From an uncultured Saprospiraceae bacterium (lineage in GTDB: Bacteria > Bacteroidota > Bacteroidia > Chitinophagales > Saprospiraceae): a DNA stretch of 64,000 nucleotides. A program made the translations under genes and the position numbers. This document shows positions 34,162-45,200 of the stretch, piece after piece. Each line of letters starts with the position of its first letter. Position 1 is the first letter of the stretch. The stretch lies in the NCBI GenBank assembly GCA_937872385.1, contig CALMSO010000057.1, positions 62,001 through 126,000 of the forward strand, written 5' to 3'. The notes under the pieces are model-generated. The model did no database searches. It had not been told where the DNA came from and saw only the letters and a list, made by a program, of their open reading frames with translations.

Positions 34162-34692
34162 ATGAAAAAGATGTACCTGTTTTTTCTCCTGTGCGCCGGG
34201 CTGGCCGCTTGCCATCCGCAGAAACAGGAAATCCCCGAACAAGTGATTGGGCTGGCACCAGTTTATGCTGTGGGCGACTGGCAGGCAGTGCGGGTAAGCG
34301 AGCCGCAGCCTATCAGGGAATTGGGCAAAATGTACTACAAGGACGGTTTTATTTTTGCGGGCGAAAGGGGGAAGGGTATTCACATCATTGACAACCGCGA
34401 TCCTGCCAATCCCAAGCGCGTCCGTTTTGTAGAAATCGCAGGCAATACAGATGTAGCCATCAAGGGTAATTTACTGTATGCCAACAACTTGCAAGACTTG
34501 TTAGTGTTTGATATTGCCAATCTCGACAACATCCGGTTGGTGAATCGCCGCCAGAATGTATTCCCGCAGGTCATCAGCGGAGGAAATCACCCAGAAGGCT
34601 ACCGGGGCTTTTTCGAATGCGTAGATCCGCAGCAGGGCGTAGTGGTTTACTGGGAGGAGCGGCTGCTACAAAGTCCTCAATGTTGGCGATAA
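34162..34692 (+). CDS. LVIVD-repeat lipoprotein, short
   Basis: A 176-residue lipoprotein starting at ATG 34162 (M-K-K-M-Y-L-F-F-L-L); the frame is open upstream but only this start gives a signal peptide, with lipobox L-A-A-C (Cys14). The mature part has L-V-I-V-D-like propeller repeats: G-I-H-I-I-D-N-R-D-P-A-N-P and D-L-L-V-F-D-I-A-N-L-D-N-I, then an F-E-C-V-D-P-Q-Q-G-V-V-V-Y-W tail. First gene of a three-gene set with a second LVIVD lipoprotein and a barrel-like protein. Confidence 0.75.
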   Translation: MKKMYLFFLLCAGLAACHPQKQEIPEQVIGLAPVYAVGDWQAVRVSEPQPIRELGKMYYKDGFIFAGERGKGIHIIDNRDPANPKRVRFVEIAGNTDVAIKGNLLYANNLQDLLVFDIANLDNIRLVNRRQNVFPQVISGGNHPEGYRGFFECVDPQQGVVVYWEERLLQSPQCWR

Positions 34693-34739
34693 GCGCTTTT
34701 TCTGTCTGTCATTTCCAAACACATCACAATGAAAACAAT

Positions 34740-35507
34740 ATGAAAATCATTCGCAATCGCTGGATTATTATCATTATAGCAATCACCTGCTGGCAATGCG
34801 CGGCTGACTTTAGCGCTACGCCCGATAGCGTCGGCGGCAACACTGGCATCGGCGGCTCACTGGCCCGCTTTACCATCGTGGGCAATTTTATGTACACCGT
34901 GGATATGCAAACGCTGCGCGCTTTCGACCTGACCCAACCGAACGAGCCGGTACTCAGGCACGAACAGTCAGTCTGGGGTGGTGTAGAAACCATTTTTCCG
35001 CTCAATAACTTTCTGCTGCTCGGCACCCAAAATGGGATGCTAATTTATCGTATTCAAGCAGATGGAGCTCCGGAATTTACTTCTATGTACCAGCACGTAG
35101 TCAGTTGCGACCCGGTGGTGGCCAACCTTCAGTACGCATACGTCACCCTACGCGCTGCGGGCTGCCGCGAAGCCGTAGCAGGTGCCGCCGACCTATTGGA
35201 AGTTATTTCGATTAGCGACATAAACAACCCCGTGGTGGTGGCCAGCTACCCTATGAGCGAACCCTACGGATTGGGTCTGGATGGCAACACGCTCTTTGTC
35301 TGCGATGGTCGCCAGGGCGTGAAAATATTTGATACAACCAACCCAATCAACCTGCGGCAAATCGGTCAAATAAATGGCTTTACGGCCTTTGACGTCATTC
35401 CGCTGAATGGTTTGCTGCTCATTATCGGCCCCGACAATATCTATCAATATGACTACACTGACCTCGCCAATATTCGCAAGGTTTCGCAGATGGCCATTGG
35501 CGCCTGA
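34740..35507 (+). CDS. LVIVD-repeat lipoprotein
   Basis: A 255-residue protein from ATG 34740 (M-K-I-I-R-N-R-W-I), with a hydrophobic segment and lipobox-like T-C-W-Q-C-A (Cys near residue 20). Repeats of a beta-propeller type follow: T-L-R-A-F-D-L-T-Q-P-N-E-P, L-L-E-V-I-S-I-S-D-I-N-N-P, G-V-K-I-F-D-T-T-N-P-I-N, and N-I-Y-Q-Y-D-Y-T-D-L-A-N-I. The F/I-D-I/T-x-x-P-x-x-P spacing of about 40 residues is typical of LVIVD repeats. Surface-exposed lipoprotein of unknown role, 47 nt after its shorter relative. Confidence 0.75.
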   Translation: MKIIRNRWIIIIIAITCWQCAADFSATPDSVGGNTGIGGSLARFTIVGNFMYTVDMQTLRAFDLTQPNEPVLRHEQSVWGGVETIFPLNNFLLLGTQNGMLIYRIQADGAPEFTSMYQHVVSCDPVVANLQYAYVTLRAAGCREAVAGAADLLEVISISDINNPVVVASYPMSEPYGLGLDGNTLFVCDGRQGVKIFDTTNPINLRQIGQINGFTAFDVIPLNGLLLIIGPDNIYQYDYTDLANIRKVSQMAIGA

Positions 35508-36186
35508 CGGCCGCTGGCAGTGGGTATTGCTGTTGGCAATGCTGCTACTACATACCGGACTGTCGGCACAGCGCGCGGGTGCGTTCCCAGAAAAGCCGCC
35601 CGCGCTGATCGGGAAATTCTCGTTTACCACTTTGGCCGATCCCTTGTACCCAACGGTGCAGGTAGCTGTGGAGCACGCATTGTCCGAGCGCTGGTCTTTG
35701 CATCATCAGGCGGGGTATTTATTGCCCAATAGCATCATTAGCGACCTGCCCGAAATGGATCGGCACTTCGGCTTTCGTCTGCGCAGCGGGGGGCGCTTGT
35801 ATTTGCAGCCTTATCGCCCTGAAAAACTCGATCGCACCTGGCTCGAAATGAACTTCATGTATCAATATTCCAATAGCGATATTCCCGGAGATTTTTGTCG
35901 GGCAAGATGTAGTTATTTCCAACGCATCAGCTACAACCGGCGCTGGCAGGTGTACGCGCTTAGCCTCGATTTTGGCGTAATCAATTTTTACACTTCGCGC
36001 ATTGTTATTGAAAGCGGTTTTGGCTTGCAAGGGCGAATCGTACGCGCACAGCTTGGCTCCGTACCCCCCGACGCGGAATTCTTTACCAATGGCTCTACCG
36101 TAGCAGAATGGCATGCCGACCGCGAGGGCAACGAACTTCCAGTGGGCATAGGGCTGCGATTTTCAGTGGGTTATATTTTGAAGTGA
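35449..36186 (+). CDS. Outer-membrane barrel-like protein
   Basis: A protein of up to 245 residues; the start is uncertain. ATG 35449 overlaps the preceding gene by 59 nt and puts an N-terminal tail before a signal peptide-like segment (W-V-L-L-L-A-M-L-L-L-H-T-G-L-S-A-Q). A later TTG start close to the preceding stop would give a cleaner signal peptide. The mature part is beta-rich with aromatic-ended strands (W-S-L-H-H-Q-A-G-Y, F-G-F-R-L-R-S-G-G-R-L-Y-L-Q-P-Y), and ends in G-I-G-L-R-F-S-V-G-Y-I-L, a typical barrel C-terminus. Probably co-expressed with the two LVIVD lipoproteins. Confidence 0.65.
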   Translation: MTTLTSPIFARFRRWPLAPDGRWQWVLLLAMLLLHTGLSAQRAGAFPEKPPALIGKFSFTTLADPLYPTVQVAVEHALSERWSLHHQAGYLLPNSIISDLPEMDRHFGFRLRSGGRLYLQPYRPEKLDRTWLEMNFMYQYSNSDIPGDFCRARCSYFQRISYNRRWQVYALSLDFGVINFYTSRIVIESGFGLQGRIVRAQLGSVPPDAEFFTNGSTVAEWHADREGNELPVGIGLRFSVGYILK

Positions 36187-36330
36187 TGGGGGTTGAGAAG
36201 TTGAGAGGGGAATAGCAGGTTATATTATTACAAAATCTTTACATCATAATATTTTGACCCCCTACCCTCCTAAACTCTTATAAACTTCTAAACCCCCTAA
36301 TTGTCCTATTCCCCTATCAACCAATAACAA
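36185..36330. repeat. Purine-rich repeats in inverted orientation between convergent genes
   Basis: A G-rich tract (TTGAGAGGGGAATAG, near 36196-36212) faces a C-rich one (CTATTCCCCTATCAA, near 36306-36321), pairing at about 14 of 15 bases. They lie between two converging genes and could act as a bidirectional terminator-like structure; no U-tract follows either arm. Confidence 0.5.
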
Positions 36331-36341
36331 TGTCCCATTAC

Positions 36342-37199
36342 TTAATAAGTCGTCGTCATGTCTTCGTCCACACAAATTATAAAATCGGCTTTGTTTTTGT
36401 GCTCGGCATTCAGCTTGCGCAGGTCTGCTTGCAAAACGGTGGTAATAGTAATGTAACGCAGGGTGGGGTTGGCTTGCCGCAAATACCACAAAATACCTTC
36501 ATAATTTTCAGAATGATAAGCTCCATGATAATGAATGAATAGTTTACCCGGCACAAAATGTTGCATTATAAAATGCGCCATAGTAGCGTCCTTGATGGCT
36601 TGTGCTTTGGGTAGGTTGTCGCCACCGTGCCCGTGGGCCATTTGCAGCATATTTTTGTAGCCGGGCAATTCGCCATCATAGGCAATAGGCAAGGGCGCTA
36701 TCCATTGTTTTTCTTCGGTAGGTAAGGCGTCTAAAGCCGCGAAGCCCTCCCGATAGACCAAGTTGGCGTACTTCCGGGGTATATTGGTAGCAATAAATGG
36801 CACTTGGTTTTGCTTGGCCCAGTTGACCAAAGGCGCATAATCGGTTGCATAATTTGACCAAAGCCGCGCTTGCTCGCTCAGTTCTTTGGCCGTGATGGCA
36901 CCACTCAAATAACGGTTCAGTGCGGCTTGATTGTCGGCTTCAAACATCTCGGCACCGAGCAGGAGTGGTCGCATCTGACTCAGGTCACGCGTAGCTTCAA
37001 GTTGCAGCCAGTGCGTGATTGGATTGTTATGGATTTCGCCAAACAGCAGCATATCCGCCCCGCTAATGGTTTTGAGCATTTTCTGATAAGAAACTTTCTT
37101 GCCTTTGGCGTCAAAAAGTGCATAAGCAGGCTTGCCCTGCCCCAAAGCGGCTACAGCTAATAATTGCCACAAAAGCAGCATGGCTATTCGTTGTGTCAT
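36342..37199 (-). CDS. ChaN-family haem-binding-like protein
   Basis: A 285-residue exported protein from ATG 37199 (M-T-Q-R-I-A-M-L-L-L-W), with a signal peptide ending near A-L-G-Q-G. The frame is open 37 residues further upstream, but that part lacks signal features. ChaN (DUF399) motifs: L-L-F-G-E-I-H-N-N-P, L-L-G-A-E-M-F-E-A-D-N-Q, F-I-A-T-N-I-P, and a late H-Y-H-G-A-Y-H-S-E. ChaN of Campylobacter binds paired haems for iron uptake; whether this one does is not shown by sequence. Convergent with the barrel protein and divergent from the permease gene. Confidence 0.8.
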   Translation of the reverse strand: MTQRIAMLLLWQLLAVAALGQGKPAYALFDAKGKKVSYQKMLKTISGADMLLFGEIHNNPITHWLQLEATRDLSQMRPLLLGAEMFEADNQAALNRYLSGAITAKELSEQARLWSNYATDYAPLVNWAKQNQVPFIATNIPRKYANLVYREGFAALDALPTEEKQWIAPLPIAYDGELPGYKNMLQMAHGHGGDNLPKAQAIKDATMAHFIMQHFVPGKLFIHYHGAYHSENYEGILWYLRQANPTLRYITITTVLQADLRKLNAEHKNKADFIICVDEDMTTTY

Positions 37200-37365
37200 T
37201 GTTTTTGCTGCACAAGATAGCGAAATTCGGGTTATTCCGAGCATTGAAAGGCTTTTCTCAAAGGCATCTTGCCATTCTTGGACTTCCATCCGCTCTAAAA
37301 AACAAACCACCTACCGACAAGCATAAAATTTCGTATTTTGCGCCTTCAAAGTTTGACGTTTTCCA

Positions 37366-38583
37366 ATGAATTTATCACTAAAAATAGCGCGGCGCTACCT
37401 TTTCGCCAAAAAGTCCACCAATGCCATTAATATCATTACTGGTATTTCGGTGCTGGGCATTGCTGTGGGCGTGGCGGCGCTGCTGCTGGTGCTGTCGGTT
37501 TTTAATGGTTTTGAAGACCTGATCACGGGTATGTACAGCAGTTTTAATCCGGATATAAAAATCGTACCGATTGAAGGGAAAACGTTCAGCGTGGATTCGG
37601 CGCGCATTGCTCGTTTGCAAAACATTGACGGCGTGCAGGTGGTAGCACAAACCTTAGAAGAAACGGCTTTTTTTGAATACAAAAACAGCCAGGACGTCGG
37701 CACGCTCAAAGGTGTGGACGAATTTTATGCTTTGGTCACGGGGCTTGATTCTACCATCCGCGAAGGGCGCTACAAACTACGCGACGGCACCATTGAGAAT
37801 GCGGTGCTGGGGCTGGGTATGCGCAACAAATTGCAAGTGAACGTGGACGATCTGTTCGCGCCGCTCATTGTGTATATGCCCAAATCGCGGGAAGTCGGGA
37901 TGTTCGAGCAACAATTCCGGCGGCTGTCGGCTTATCCGGTAGGTACGTTTATCAATCAGCAGGAGTTCAACAATAAGTACGTCATTACGTCCATTGAATT
38001 TGCCCGGCAGCTACTCGACGCGCCCGAAACGGTCAGCGCCTTGGAGCTCCGGCTGCGCCCCGGCGTATCGCAAAATCGGGTGATTGAGCAAATAAAAGCC
38101 GAAATGGGGGCTGATTTTTTCGTAAAAAACCGCTACGAGCAGGAGAAAGCGTTTATGCGCATTATGAATATCGAAAAATGGCTCAGCTTTGCCATCGCTG
38201 GGCTGATGCTGCTGTTGGTTTCTTTTAATATGGTAGGCGCCCTGTGGATGATTGTACTCGAAAAGCAAAAAGACATTGCCATCCTGAAATCCATGGGTGC
38301 GCTCGACCAAATGGTGCGCAATATTTTCCTCAGCGAGGGGTTATTATTGTCCTTACTGGGTATTTGCATTGGTTTTGTGCTGGCTATTTTGATTTATGGT
38401 GCCCAAAAAACCTTCGGGTTGGTATCCATTCCCGGCAATTTTGTGGTAGAGGCCTATCCCATCAGTATGCGCTTTATTGATTTTGTGGTGGTTGCCATTA
38501 CCGTTGCCGCCATTGGGCTGTTGGCATCCATACCGCCGGCCTTGCGCGCACAGCGGGTTTCGGCGCTCATTAGAGAGGAATAG
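37366..38583 (+). CDS. ABC transporter permease, FtsX/LolC-LolE type
   Basis: A 405-residue inner-membrane protein with the MacB/LolE arrangement: N-terminal helix (about 20-45, I-T-G-I-S-V-L-G-I-A-V-G-V-A-A-L-L-L-V-L-S-V-F-N-G in part), a periplasmic domain of about 200 residues, then three membrane helices at about 270-295, 325-345 and 365-390 (FtsX domain). The opening L-x-I-A-R-R-Y-L-F-A-K-K is the usual start of the Bacteroidota LolE-like protein. It probably extracts lipoproteins from the inner membrane together with an ATPase encoded elsewhere. Confidence 0.88.
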   Translation: MNLSLKIARRYLFAKKSTNAINIITGISVLGIAVGVAALLLVLSVFNGFEDLITGMYSSFNPDIKIVPIEGKTFSVDSARIARLQNIDGVQVVAQTLEETAFFEYKNSQDVGTLKGVDEFYALVTGLDSTIREGRYKLRDGTIENAVLGLGMRNKLQVNVDDLFAPLIVYMPKSREVGMFEQQFRRLSAYPVGTFINQQEFNNKYVITSIEFARQLLDAPETVSALELRLRPGVSQNRVIEQIKAEMGADFFVKNRYEQEKAFMRIMNIEKWLSFAIAGLMLLLVSFNMVGALWMIVLEKQKDIAILKSMGALDQMVRNIFLSEGLLLSLLGICIGFVLAILIYGAQKTFGLVSIPGNFVVEAYPISMRFIDFVVVAITVAAIGLLASIPPALRAQRVSALIREE

Positions 38584-38650
38584 GGGGGAATAAGGGGTTT
38601 AAAGGTTGAGGGGTTGAGAAGTGGAAATGTTGAGAGGGAATTGTGAGAGG
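38582..38650 (+). repeat. Purine-rich G-tract intergenic repeat
   Basis: Begins at the stop of the permease gene with GGGGGGAATAAGGGG, then GTTTAAAGGTTGAGGGG and TTGAGAGGGAATTG. Same family as 20378-20475. Confidence 0.5.
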
Positions 38651-38672
38651 CGAATAATAAAAACAAAAGTAG

Positions 38673-38867
38673 ATGGACAAAAAAAATCCGAAAAAGAACA
38701 AACCGAAAGTACATGAGCAATTAGAAGGCTTTGATATCCGAGTGAATGAATTTGGGGAAATCATTGCGACCAAAAATATAGAGGAGCTAAACGAGTTTTT
38801 GAATGAAAATGTGGACGACAAGAAGCTCCGCTCGCACAAGCAGCACCAAGCCGACGAAGAAGAATAG
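38673..38867 (+). CDS. Small charged conserved-type protein
   Basis: A 64-residue soluble protein, very rich in K and E, starting M-D-K-K-N-P-K-K-N-K-P-K-V and containing G-F-D-I-R-V-N-E-F-G-E-I. I have the impression of similar small proteins after LolE-like permeases in Bacteroidota but cannot verify it. No motif or targeting signal. It lies 90 nt after the permease, same strand. Confidence 0.6.
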   Translation: MDKKNPKKNKPKVHEQLEGFDIRVNEFGEIIATKNIEELNEFLNENVDDKKLRSHKQHQADEEE

Positions 38868-39253
38868 CAGCTACTGCGCCCCAATGTTTGCCGGCAAGGC
38901 AAAAAAATGCTGTTGTACTATGCGTTTGACAAAAAATGACTGTTAATTTTCAAGCATGGTTGCATAGATTTTAATAATTTGCACCGGAAAAAAGGCAGTC
39001 CGGAAAAAAGTCCGGTACATATTATAAAATTTACTTGCTTTTTTGTTGAGAAAACGCGCTATGCTCGGCATAGCCTCATCGCAAAAACCGATACATCCCA
39101 TGAGATACCATCAAGACCACCTGGCGGGTCAGCCGCATCTGTTGTATGCTACACCCTTTCCTTTTTCAACAAACCTTTCCAGTACCCAATACGAATAGCA
39201 CGACACGCTACGAACTATAATGCGAACGGAACATACTTGAGAAAAATATCCCT
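38868..39253 (+). other. 386-nt noncoding leader region of the giant adhesin
   Basis: No credible gene. It holds a direct repeat of AGTCCGG around 38998 and 39010, and a perfect 7-bp hairpin GCTATGC-TCG-GCATAGC at 39058-39074. No clean TAnnTTTG box was found. The length suggests a long untranslated leader. Confidence 0.4.
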
Positions 39254-42200
39254 ATGACAAAAAGCGCACCAACAATGCTCAACCGATTGACATACAACAA
39301 GATGTGCATCCTATTCTCGGCGTTCATGCTCGGCGGATTGTCCCTTTCTGCCATGTGGCCGAGGAAAGCACCGCTATTGCTAAATGATCCTCCTAGCTTT
39401 ACGGCACCGGCACCGCCCGACACTACTGTGAACTGCCCCACCGACGTGCCGGTAGCACCGCTCATCATGGCTGTGGATGCCAGCGACATGAGTTTTCCGA
39501 AAAACATCATGGCCATGGACAGCCCCAACGCCAACACAATAAACCCCTGCACGGGCGGAGTCATCACGCGCCGATGGATAGCGGTCAATCAGGATAACTT
39601 AGCAGATACGCTAACGCAACTCATTACCATTTTGCCGGATGTGGCACCCCCGATGCCCATCATTCCGGAGCCAAACGACACCGTAAGCTGCGAAATGGAA
39701 GATTATGTAGCCTGGCTCGACACACGCCGGCTGGAGCTGGCCACCAATATTGAAGAATGTACTGGCTCTCCGGCCGATATTTCCGATGATGCCCCGGCTA
39801 CTTTCGATGGGCTTTGCGGCTCAATAACGGTTACTTTTACTATTACCGATGATTGTGGTAACGTGGCCACTTGGGTTGCCTCCTACACCGTCGTGGACAA
39901 TCAAGCTCCTGTAATCAATGGGCTGCCGCCTAATCAAGTATTCGAAAACAGCATTATTGCTATTAATGATACCATCAGTTGTACCGACCCTATTCCGCCC
40001 GTGCCGATGGTGACCGTAACCGACAATTGCACCCCCAATTTGGTGGCCGCATTTTCCGAATCGAGTGGACAAACCTTTGACGGCTCCTGCTCGCAATATA
40101 CCTACGTGATTGTGCGCACTTGGACGGTATCCGATTCTTGTGGCAACAATACGACCGTGGTGTGGCGCATTCAAGTGCAAGACGACGAGCCGCCTGTTTT
40201 TGATGACCCCGATGACCTAACCATTTCCTGCGAGGATAATCCGAATGATTTTAATATCACAGGCTTCATTACCAATGTAACGGACAATTGCAGCATGATG
40301 CTGGATACCGCTTTCGTTGATACGATTATTGATACAATTTGTAATAACAGCTACACCATTCAGCGCGTCTGGCAGGTGCGCGACGTGTGTGACAACACCG
40401 CTACCCGAATCCAGTTCATTGACGTGCGCGATACCCAAGCACCTACTTTCGTAGTGCCCGTAGATACGACTATTTTCTGCGACCAGAGCACTTCGCCATT
40501 GGTAACTGGCGCGCCGACGCTCGTAGCGGATAACTGTGACCCCAGCCCCCTCGTAGAATCAGAGGATGTGATACAGGGCGGCCCTTGCGAAAACACCTAC
40601 ACCATCCGGCGTACTTGGCGTGTGACCGATGCCTGCGGCAATAGCACCGAGCAGTTGCAAATCATCAATGTGCGGGATACCCTGGCACCGGTATTTACCA
40701 CACCAGCCCAAAATCTTGATTTGGTTTGCGATGATGATTTTGACTTGATCACGGCTTTCAATAACTGGCTCAGCAACCGTGGAGGCGCTGTAGCCCTGGA
40801 CAATTGCACCGACAACGCGGACCTCACTTGGTTGGTTTTTGAATCAGGTACGAATAATCCGGCTGTACTGCCGCCCGCCATTTGCCCGGCGCCAGACAGC
40901 ATTGTGCGCTTGCTCAGCGTAGATTTCATTGTAGAAGACGAATGCGGCAACCGCGATACGACCACCGCAACCTTCCGCGTCATTGATGACCGAGCACCCG
41001 TGCTACGCAATTGCCCGCAAGACACCATCATAGCTACCGACCCCGGCGAATGCACGGCTACTTTTGTACTCAATCCGCCGGTGATAGCAGAAGAATGTGC
41101 CACTTCTTTCAATATGGAAGACATTGCGGTAAGCGCAGCCATTACCTCAGATGCTGCACCCGGTCAGGAAGGCGAAGTGCCAGTGAATCCAGTGACTTTG
41201 CGTTTCAACCTCGCTACACCGCCGCCAGTCAACGTGCAAGGCAATGCCTTACTGACCATTGAGCTACTCAGCGTGGACGGCGAAGAGCCAACCGAATTTT
41301 TTCGTATCATCGGCGAAGACGGCAGTGTGCTGGCGCAAACCGAGCCAACGGATGCTCCTTGTGGTCAATCCATTACAACCATCATGCTGACGCCCGCGCA
41401 AATCAACGCCTGGGCTTTGGACGGCGAAATCACCATTGTTTTGCAGCCTAATATTCCAGATGACCAGGATGGGCGCTTTGCCGTTAATGCCATTTGCAAT
41501 CCAACAGGCACGGTGAATGGACGTTTGCAATTTCAAACTAAAAATTTCACTAACCTCATTTATGAATATAGTGTAAATGGCGGCCCGAGAACGCTGGTGA
41601 ACCCCATTGCGCCTCAAACTGTAACCCTACCGCCCGGCGAAAACCTCATTTTTTACTACGCTACCGACTGTGCGGGCCTCTCCGATAGCTGCGCTTTCAC
41701 AGTGACGGTAGAAGACCGCGAAGCCCCCGTGCTGACTTGCCCGGCCGACATCAGCGTGGTGCTGGAACCCGGCGAGTGCACAGCACCCATTACGCTGCCC
41801 CTACCGACAGACGCAACCGACAATTGCAACGTCGGGCCGGAATATCAGTTGACCCTGCCCGCCAATTTGCGCGACGCTTTTCTAACCTTCGCGCTGGACC
41901 CCAATCTGAATGAATATCTGGCGCAAGGGAAAACCTTTATTTTTAATAACGTTGCTGCCAATGCTACTTCTGACGCTACCTTGACCCTCGATCTGCTGGG
42001 AGATTTCAATTCAAACGGCGCTTTTTTCCAAGTCATCGGCGATGATGGCGCACTTATTGGCACTACCAATATTGGCGTAGCCAATTGCAATATGCCCGGT
42101 CAGCAGACATTTACTATTCCAGCCGCTACTTTCAATGCTTGGGCCGCTGACGGCCGCGTGGAAATTCGCTTAGTACCGAATCCGATTTCGGTGCCTCCTG

Positions 42201-45200
42201 GCGTGGCTGGTGATGGCATTGGCCCCTGCAATCCGGCAGCAGTTTCCGCCAACGGCGATACCGATAGCACCAGCTTTGTATTGCTGACGCTCAATTACAA
42301 CCAGTTGACGCCGGCTTTTTACACAACCGGTGCTACCATTACGCCACTGACGCAAATGACGCCGCCAGAAGTGACCCCTACACTCAATTTCAATGCTGGC
42401 ATTACGGAAGTATTCTACATCATCACCGATACGCAAGGCAACGCAGATACCTGTTCTTACACCATTACGGTAGAAGACCGGGAGCTGCCCGTAGCCCGCT
42501 GCCAGCCCACCACGATTTTTATCAATCCGTCTGGCTTGGAAACAGAAACCGTGCCTGCTATGGTCATTAACGCCGGTAGCACTGATAATTGCGGAATTGA
42601 CACGATGTTTTTGACACCCAATACCTTTGGCTGCCTACAAGCAGGTACGAATGCAACGGTCACGTTGACGGTGATAGATTTTGCCGGCAATACTGCCACC
42701 TGCCAGTCTTTGGTACGCATTGAAGCCGAAGAGCCACAACCCACCGCCAATTCAGGGATTTGTGGCGGCGATACGCTGTTTTTGTTTGCCAATCCGCCAG
42801 CGGCCGTGGGGGGCATTATTTATACCTACCGCTGGAATGGGCCCAATGGTTTCTTCTCGACCCAGCGCAATCCGATAATACCTCGCGTAAACGCGGCGAA
42901 TGCAGGCAGCTATACCGTGGAGGTGACGGGTCTAACGGGGTGCACCGCCGTTGGTAGTGTCCAGGTAGCTATCGAAGATTTGCCATTGACACCAGCTGTG
43001 CTGACCAATCGAAATGTTTGTGTGGACGAAGATATTGTGCTGAACTCCTCCGTTGCGCCCAGTGGTTCGGGCGTGGTGTATCGCTGGTATCGAGGCACTG
43101 CCCCCAGCGGCGTATTGATTGCCACGACCAATGTCCCCTCATTTACCATACCGCAACCGCACGCGCCAGGTACCAACAGCTACTACGTAACGATTGAAGC
43201 AGACGGCTGCCTTTCGGCGCCTTCGGCTGCGGCGCAAGTGACCGCCAACAGCATTCCGACTGCGGCTACCAATACCCCAGAAATTACAGTCTGTGAAGGC
43301 GAATCCATTACGCTGGGCACCTTAGTGTCTGGCCCGGGCATTACTTATCAATGGACGGGGCCGAATAATTATTCCTCTACGAATCAATCCCCGCCGGTAA
43401 TTACCTCTTCGGTGCCGGCCAATGCTGGCGTGTATCAGTTGATTGTTTTTCGCAATGGCTGCCCGTCTCCGCCGGCTTTTACAGTGGTAAATGTAAGACC
43501 CAAACCGGCTACTCCACAATTGACCAGCAATGCCCCAGTTTGTGAAGGTGCAAACGTGACCCTTTCTACAACCACCACGGGTGCGAGCGTGTATAGATGG
43601 GTAGCGCCCAATTTGCAGGAGTTCCTCACGACTACCAATTCCTTTGTAATCAATAACATTACCGAAGCGCAGGAAGGCCCCTGGCGTTTGTATGTGACGC
43701 AATCCGGTTGCAATTCCAACTTGTCAGCCCCGGTAAATGTAGTAGTCAACACTGTGCCAGCCACAGTGGCTTCGGCCAGCCCACCTCAGGTATGCGAGGG
43801 CAATGCCTTGCAATTATTTGCCTCACCAACCTTGAACAATGCTACCTACCGGTGGACGGGCCCCAACGACTTTATGGCTGCTACGCAAAACCCCATGATT
43901 AACAATGTGAATGCCAACCGCAGCGGTACGTATCGGGTCACCATTACTACACTCGAAGGTTGTTCTAACAGTGCCAACGTCAATGTATCCGTACAACCAG
44001 GGGTGCGCATTGTAGCCGTCAGCAATGACGGGCAGGAATGCCTCGCGGGCCCAACCAACATTCGCCTGCGCGCTACGGTGCTACCCGCCGGTAATGGCAC
44101 TTATCAGTATCGCTGGACGGGGCCGGGGTTTGCTTCATCGGATAGTATCGCCATTATACCTAATGCTACCGGCGCTAATAATGGCAACTATCAATTGGTA
44201 GTGACCAACAGCGAAGGCTGCTCTTCTCAGCCGGCCACTACGGTCGTCAATGTAGCGCTACCGCCTGCCACGCCTGCTGCACCTACCATCAGCCCGGCCA
44301 CTCCGCCACCTTTTTGTCAGGGGAAACCATTGACCATCGTCGTCACAGCTTACAGCGGCAGCAGCGTCATTTATAATTGGAAAACGCCCAAAGGTACGGT
44401 CATCACAGAAGCGCCAGCGCTCAATCTCACTAACCCGGGCATGGCCGACAATGGCTTGTACTCGGTGTCAGTTATTGTGGATGGCTGCTCGTCGAGAGAG
44501 TCTGGAGCGATCGGAGTGACAATCAATCCTGCGCCTCAGTTATTTGCTACCAGCAATAGCCCGGTGTGCAGCGGCGACGCTATCATGCTGAATACCAGTG
44601 TGATTCCTGGCGCTACTTATGCTTGGTCGGGGCCGGGCGGGTTCTCTTCTTCCGTGGCCAATCCGGTGATTACACCTGCCAATCCAACCATCAATTCTGG
44701 CATTTACAGGGTATCAGCCGTAGCGAATGGCTGTGTGTCCAATTTAGATTCGGTGCAAGTAGTGGTCAATTCTCGACCTACCGCGCCAGCACTCACCAAT
44801 AGCGGCCCGATTTGTATCAGCCAAGAAAACGCAGTGCTGCGGCTCTCTGTAGTTCCGGGTTCGGCTGTGCCGGGTGCTATTTATACTTGGTACAATCAGT
44901 TTGGAAATATTGTGGGCAATACCCAACAGCTCAATTTCGATTTGTTAAATTTCGCTGATTACAACAATGGCAACTTCCTCTTTACGGCTACCGCTACGGT
45001 CAATGGATGCCCTTCTGCGCTTTCGGCGCCCACTACAGTAGTGATGAATACCATCCCTGCTGAGCAGGCATTTGCAGGGGAAGACGATCTCGTTTGCGAA
45101 GCCGATGAAATACGCTTCAACGGTCGCCAGCCCTCCATCGGGGGTGGATTGTGGAGCCTCGTTACAGGCAATCCAACTGGCGTGACTATTGCCAACCCAG